Shown one piece after another: positions 62,517 to 64,000 of a stretch of 64,000 bases of DNA (position 1 is the first letter of the stretch; each line of letters opens with the position of its first letter). Below the pieces are notes generated by a model that ran no database searches, was not told the DNA's origin, and saw nothing but the letters and a program-made list of their open reading frames with translations. Origin of the DNA: Alphaproteobacteria bacterium (lineage in GTDB: Bacteria > Myxococcota_A > UBA796 > GCA-2862545); assembly GCA_020632885.1 (NCBI GenBank), contig JACKEQ010000015.1, forward strand, positions 1 to 64,000, in the 5' to 3' direction. The position numbers were made by a program, and so were the translations under genes.

Positions 62517-63965
62517 TCAGGGGCAGCCGGCTCCCGGGTGGATCAGGGCGTCCGTGTCGTCGCAGTCGCCGCCGTTCTCGGTGTACCCGTCACCGTCGTC
62601 GTCAGCGTTCGCCGTGCCCTCGTCCACGACGGTGTCGCAGTCGTTGTCGTTCCAGTCCGCGATCTCGGTCGCACCGGGCCAGGTCGCGGCATCGGTGTCG
62701 TCGCAGTCGCCCGGCAGGGAGCCGTCCGAGCATACAGTCGCCTCGCACCAGCCGTCGCCGTCGTCGTCGGCCCGCGCTGTGCCCTCGTCCACCACGCCGT
62801 CACAGTCGTTGTCGAGACCGTCGGCGATCTCCGGGTGGCCGGGGTGCATGGCGCCGTTCGTGTCGTTGCAGTCGCCCCCGCCGGTCGCGTAACCGTCGTG
62901 GTCGAGGTCCTCGACGTCCACGTCCACCGTGCCGTCGCAGTCGTCGTCCACGCCGTTCCCGAGGACCTCGTCGACCTCGGGGCCGATGGCCGCGTCGGCG
63001 TCGTTGCAGTCGCCGGGGAGGCTGCCGTCGGTGCACAGGAGCGCGTCGCAGCGGCCGTCCCCGTCGTCGTCGATGCTCGGCATGCCCTCGTCGACCTGGC
63101 CGTCGCAGTCCTGGTCCCGCCCGTCGTCGATCTCGGGCGCCCCGGGATGCACGTTCGGGTCGGTGTCGTCGCAGTCGTCCGCGCAGACCGAGTGCCCGTC
63201 CCCGTCCGCGTCGTAGGCCTCCACGAGCCCCGCGCCGCACGCGTTGCCCCAGAGCGCCACCCGGTTCACCACGGTGTCGCCCGCCACGAAGGCGAGCTCG
63301 CCCTGCGCGGGGTCCAGCGCTGCGGGCACGAACTCCACCGTGAACACGAGGCTCCCGTCGGGCCGGATCTCCCGACGGCTCGAGAAGTCCACGGCGAAGC
63401 GCGCGTTGTTGGTGGACACCTCGGTGAGGACGAGAGGGACGTCGCTCTCGTTGTCGATCCGGACCTCGAGCGAGCGCCGCTGGCCGGGCTGGACCCGCCC
63501 GAAGTCCATGCCGTACGTCGACAGCCGCGTGGCCGGCGGCACCGCCCGTCCCCGCACCGTGACCGAGTCGGGCGACGACAGCCCCTCGTGGAGGACCTCC
63601 ACGGTCGCCACGTGCCAGCCGGCGTCGAGCGGCAGGAACTCCACGGGGAGGTTCACGGTCTCGCCCACGCCCACGATGAGGGTCTCGGGGCCGATGTAGC
63701 TGAACTGCTCGCCGTCCAGGTTCGTGACCAGCACGCCCCGCACCTGCACGGCAGGGCCGTCGATGTGGTCGATCTGCACGCTGCGGCGCACCGACTCCCC
63801 GAGCCCCGCGCGCTCGAAGTCCACGAGGGCCGGACCCACGAGCACCCGGGAGAGCGTGGCGCTCACGGTGATCTCGGGACCACAGGCGGACAGCACGACG
63901 AGGGCCGGAACCCAGCGCGAGCGCCGCGAGAGCGCGAGCAGGAGCGGGAGGAACAGCCAGGGCAC
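62517..63965 (-). CDS. MopE-type metal-binding repeat lipoprotein
   Basis: The protein is about 482 residues from GTG 63965. A lipobox (VVLSAC, Cys28) is followed by immunoglobulin-like beta regions of the ASH/choice-of-anchor type (GRVQPGQRRSLEVRIDNES). The C-terminal 200 residues hold four complete MopE-like units (DCDDTDPNVHPGAPEIDDG, with DQDCDGQVDEG) and one truncated at the last residues (ending GAGCP). MopE repeats bind copper or calcium outside the cell. The reading frame stays open to the window edge, and a basic/hydrophobic segment precedes the lipobox, so the start is uncertain. The giant gene lies 103 bp downstream on the same strand. Confidence 0.82.
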   Translation of the reverse strand: MPWLFLPLLLALSRRSRWVPALVVLSACGPEITVSATLSRVLVGPALVDFERAGLGESVRRSVQIDHIDGPAVQVRGVLVTNLDGEQFSYIGPETLIVGVGETVNLPVEFLPLDAGWHVATVEVLHEGLSSPDSVTVRGRAVPPATRLSTYGMDFGRVQPGQRRSLEVRIDNESDVPLVLTEVSTNNARFAVDFSSRREIRPDGSLVFTVEFVPAALDPAQGELAFVAGDTVVNRVALWGNACGAGLVEAYDADGDGHSVCADDCDDTDPNVHPGAPEIDDGRDQDCDGQVDEGMPSIDDDGDGRCDALLCTDGSLPGDCNDADAAIGPEVDEVLGNGVDDDCDGTVDVDVEDLDHDGYATGGGDCNDTNGAMHPGHPEIADGLDNDCDGVVDEGTARADDDGDGWCEATVCSDGSLPGDCDDTDAATWPGATEIADWNDNDCDTVVDEGTANADDDGDGYTENGGDCDDTDALIHPGAGCP

Positions 63966-63983
63966 CCCGGGGGTGGTGGAGCA
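63915..63983 (-). other. MYXO-CTERM-like anchor segment in frame upstream of the MopE lipoprotein
   Basis: The open frame before the MopE lipobox reads GCSTTPG, then PWLFLPLLLAL and SRRSR: Cys, hydrophobic stretch and terminal Arg cluster, as in C-terminal MYXO-CTERM sorting signals. It is followed by Trp (TGG), one base from a stop, then by the lipobox. It may be the end of an upstream gene fused by loss of its stop. Confidence 0.4.
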
Positions 63984-64000
63984 GCCCGTGGGCCCCGTCG

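Noticed and set aside
1..64000. Prophage, insertion sequence, tRNA or rRNA
   Set aside because: I saw no transposase, integrase, phage structural gene, terminal inverted repeats or tRNA/rRNA-like sequence; gene composition is uniform.

Overview
This window looks like chromosomal DNA of a GC-rich Gram-negative bacterium, most likely Myxococcota (former Deltaproteobacteria), perhaps an uncultured lineage. The signs are very high GC, many lipoproteins whose lipobox Cys is followed by Asp-rich linkers (D-A-D-T-D-S), MopE-type repeats, lamin-tail domains (LTDs), a DUF1552/DUF1592 pair, and outer-membrane machinery (TamA/TamB-like proteins and an Omp85-like barrel). This placement is inference; no rRNA or tRNA gene is visible. 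Genes are packed tightly. Stops and starts often overlap (ATGA, GTGA, TTGA and, unusually, CTGA), and convergent genes twice share a CTAG as both stop codons.

Layout. 0-5 kb: an OmpR-type regulator, then a peptidase/propeller/barrel protein coupled to a metallo-beta-lactamase-fold hydrolase. 5-20.6 kb, mostly minus strand: envelope and stress genes, namely a VWA lipoprotein, a lytic transglycosylase, an HD phosphohydrolase, a PP2C phosphatase fused to a cNMP-like domain, a degenerate M1 peptidase, a DksA-type zinc finger protein, YceI, a GMC oxidoreductase, a small ppGpp-hydrolase-like protein, HtpX, an HELGH lipoprotein and a short-chain reductase. 20.6-25.6 kb: a secreted L-type lectin with an acidic tail facing the DUF1592/DUF1552 pair. 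25.6-34.4 kb: TerC, TamA-like, TamB-like, a TerB-like protein and a cation channel with an atypical filter. 34.4-37.3 kb: an ene-reductase, a glutathione-peroxidase fold lacking its catalytic residues, a lipoprotein hydrolase and a DUF2505 protein.

37.3-41.5 kb is the clearest regulated unit. A Fur-box-like palindrome overlaps the ribosome-binding site of a DUF4856 lipoprotein, followed with overlapping ends by an imelysin-family protein, a sterol-desaturase-family enzyme and an L,D-transpeptidase. It reads as an iron-repressed cell-surface operon. 41.5-50.7 kb: a TPR protein, a four-part amidohydrolase lipoprotein, and an overlapping run of FAD monooxygenase, methyltransferase, small membrane protein and DUF72.

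50.7-62.4 kb is a single lipoprotein gene of about 3,890 codons, made of 18 LTDs, the first 16 each preceded by an acidic linker. Each repeat carries an EF-hand/dockerin-like loop next to a conserved Cys, with a second conserved Cys further on. Several units are nearly identical in DNA, implying recent expansion and exchange. The window ends in a MopE-type metal-binding lipoprotein whose frame runs upstream into what looks like a MYXO-CTERM anchor.

The strongest candidates for something new are the LTD/EF-hand giant with the linker family it shares with four neighbours, and the Fur-box operon. Two pseudo-enzymes, paired CTG starts and recurring extended -10 motifs close to start codons are the next best observations.
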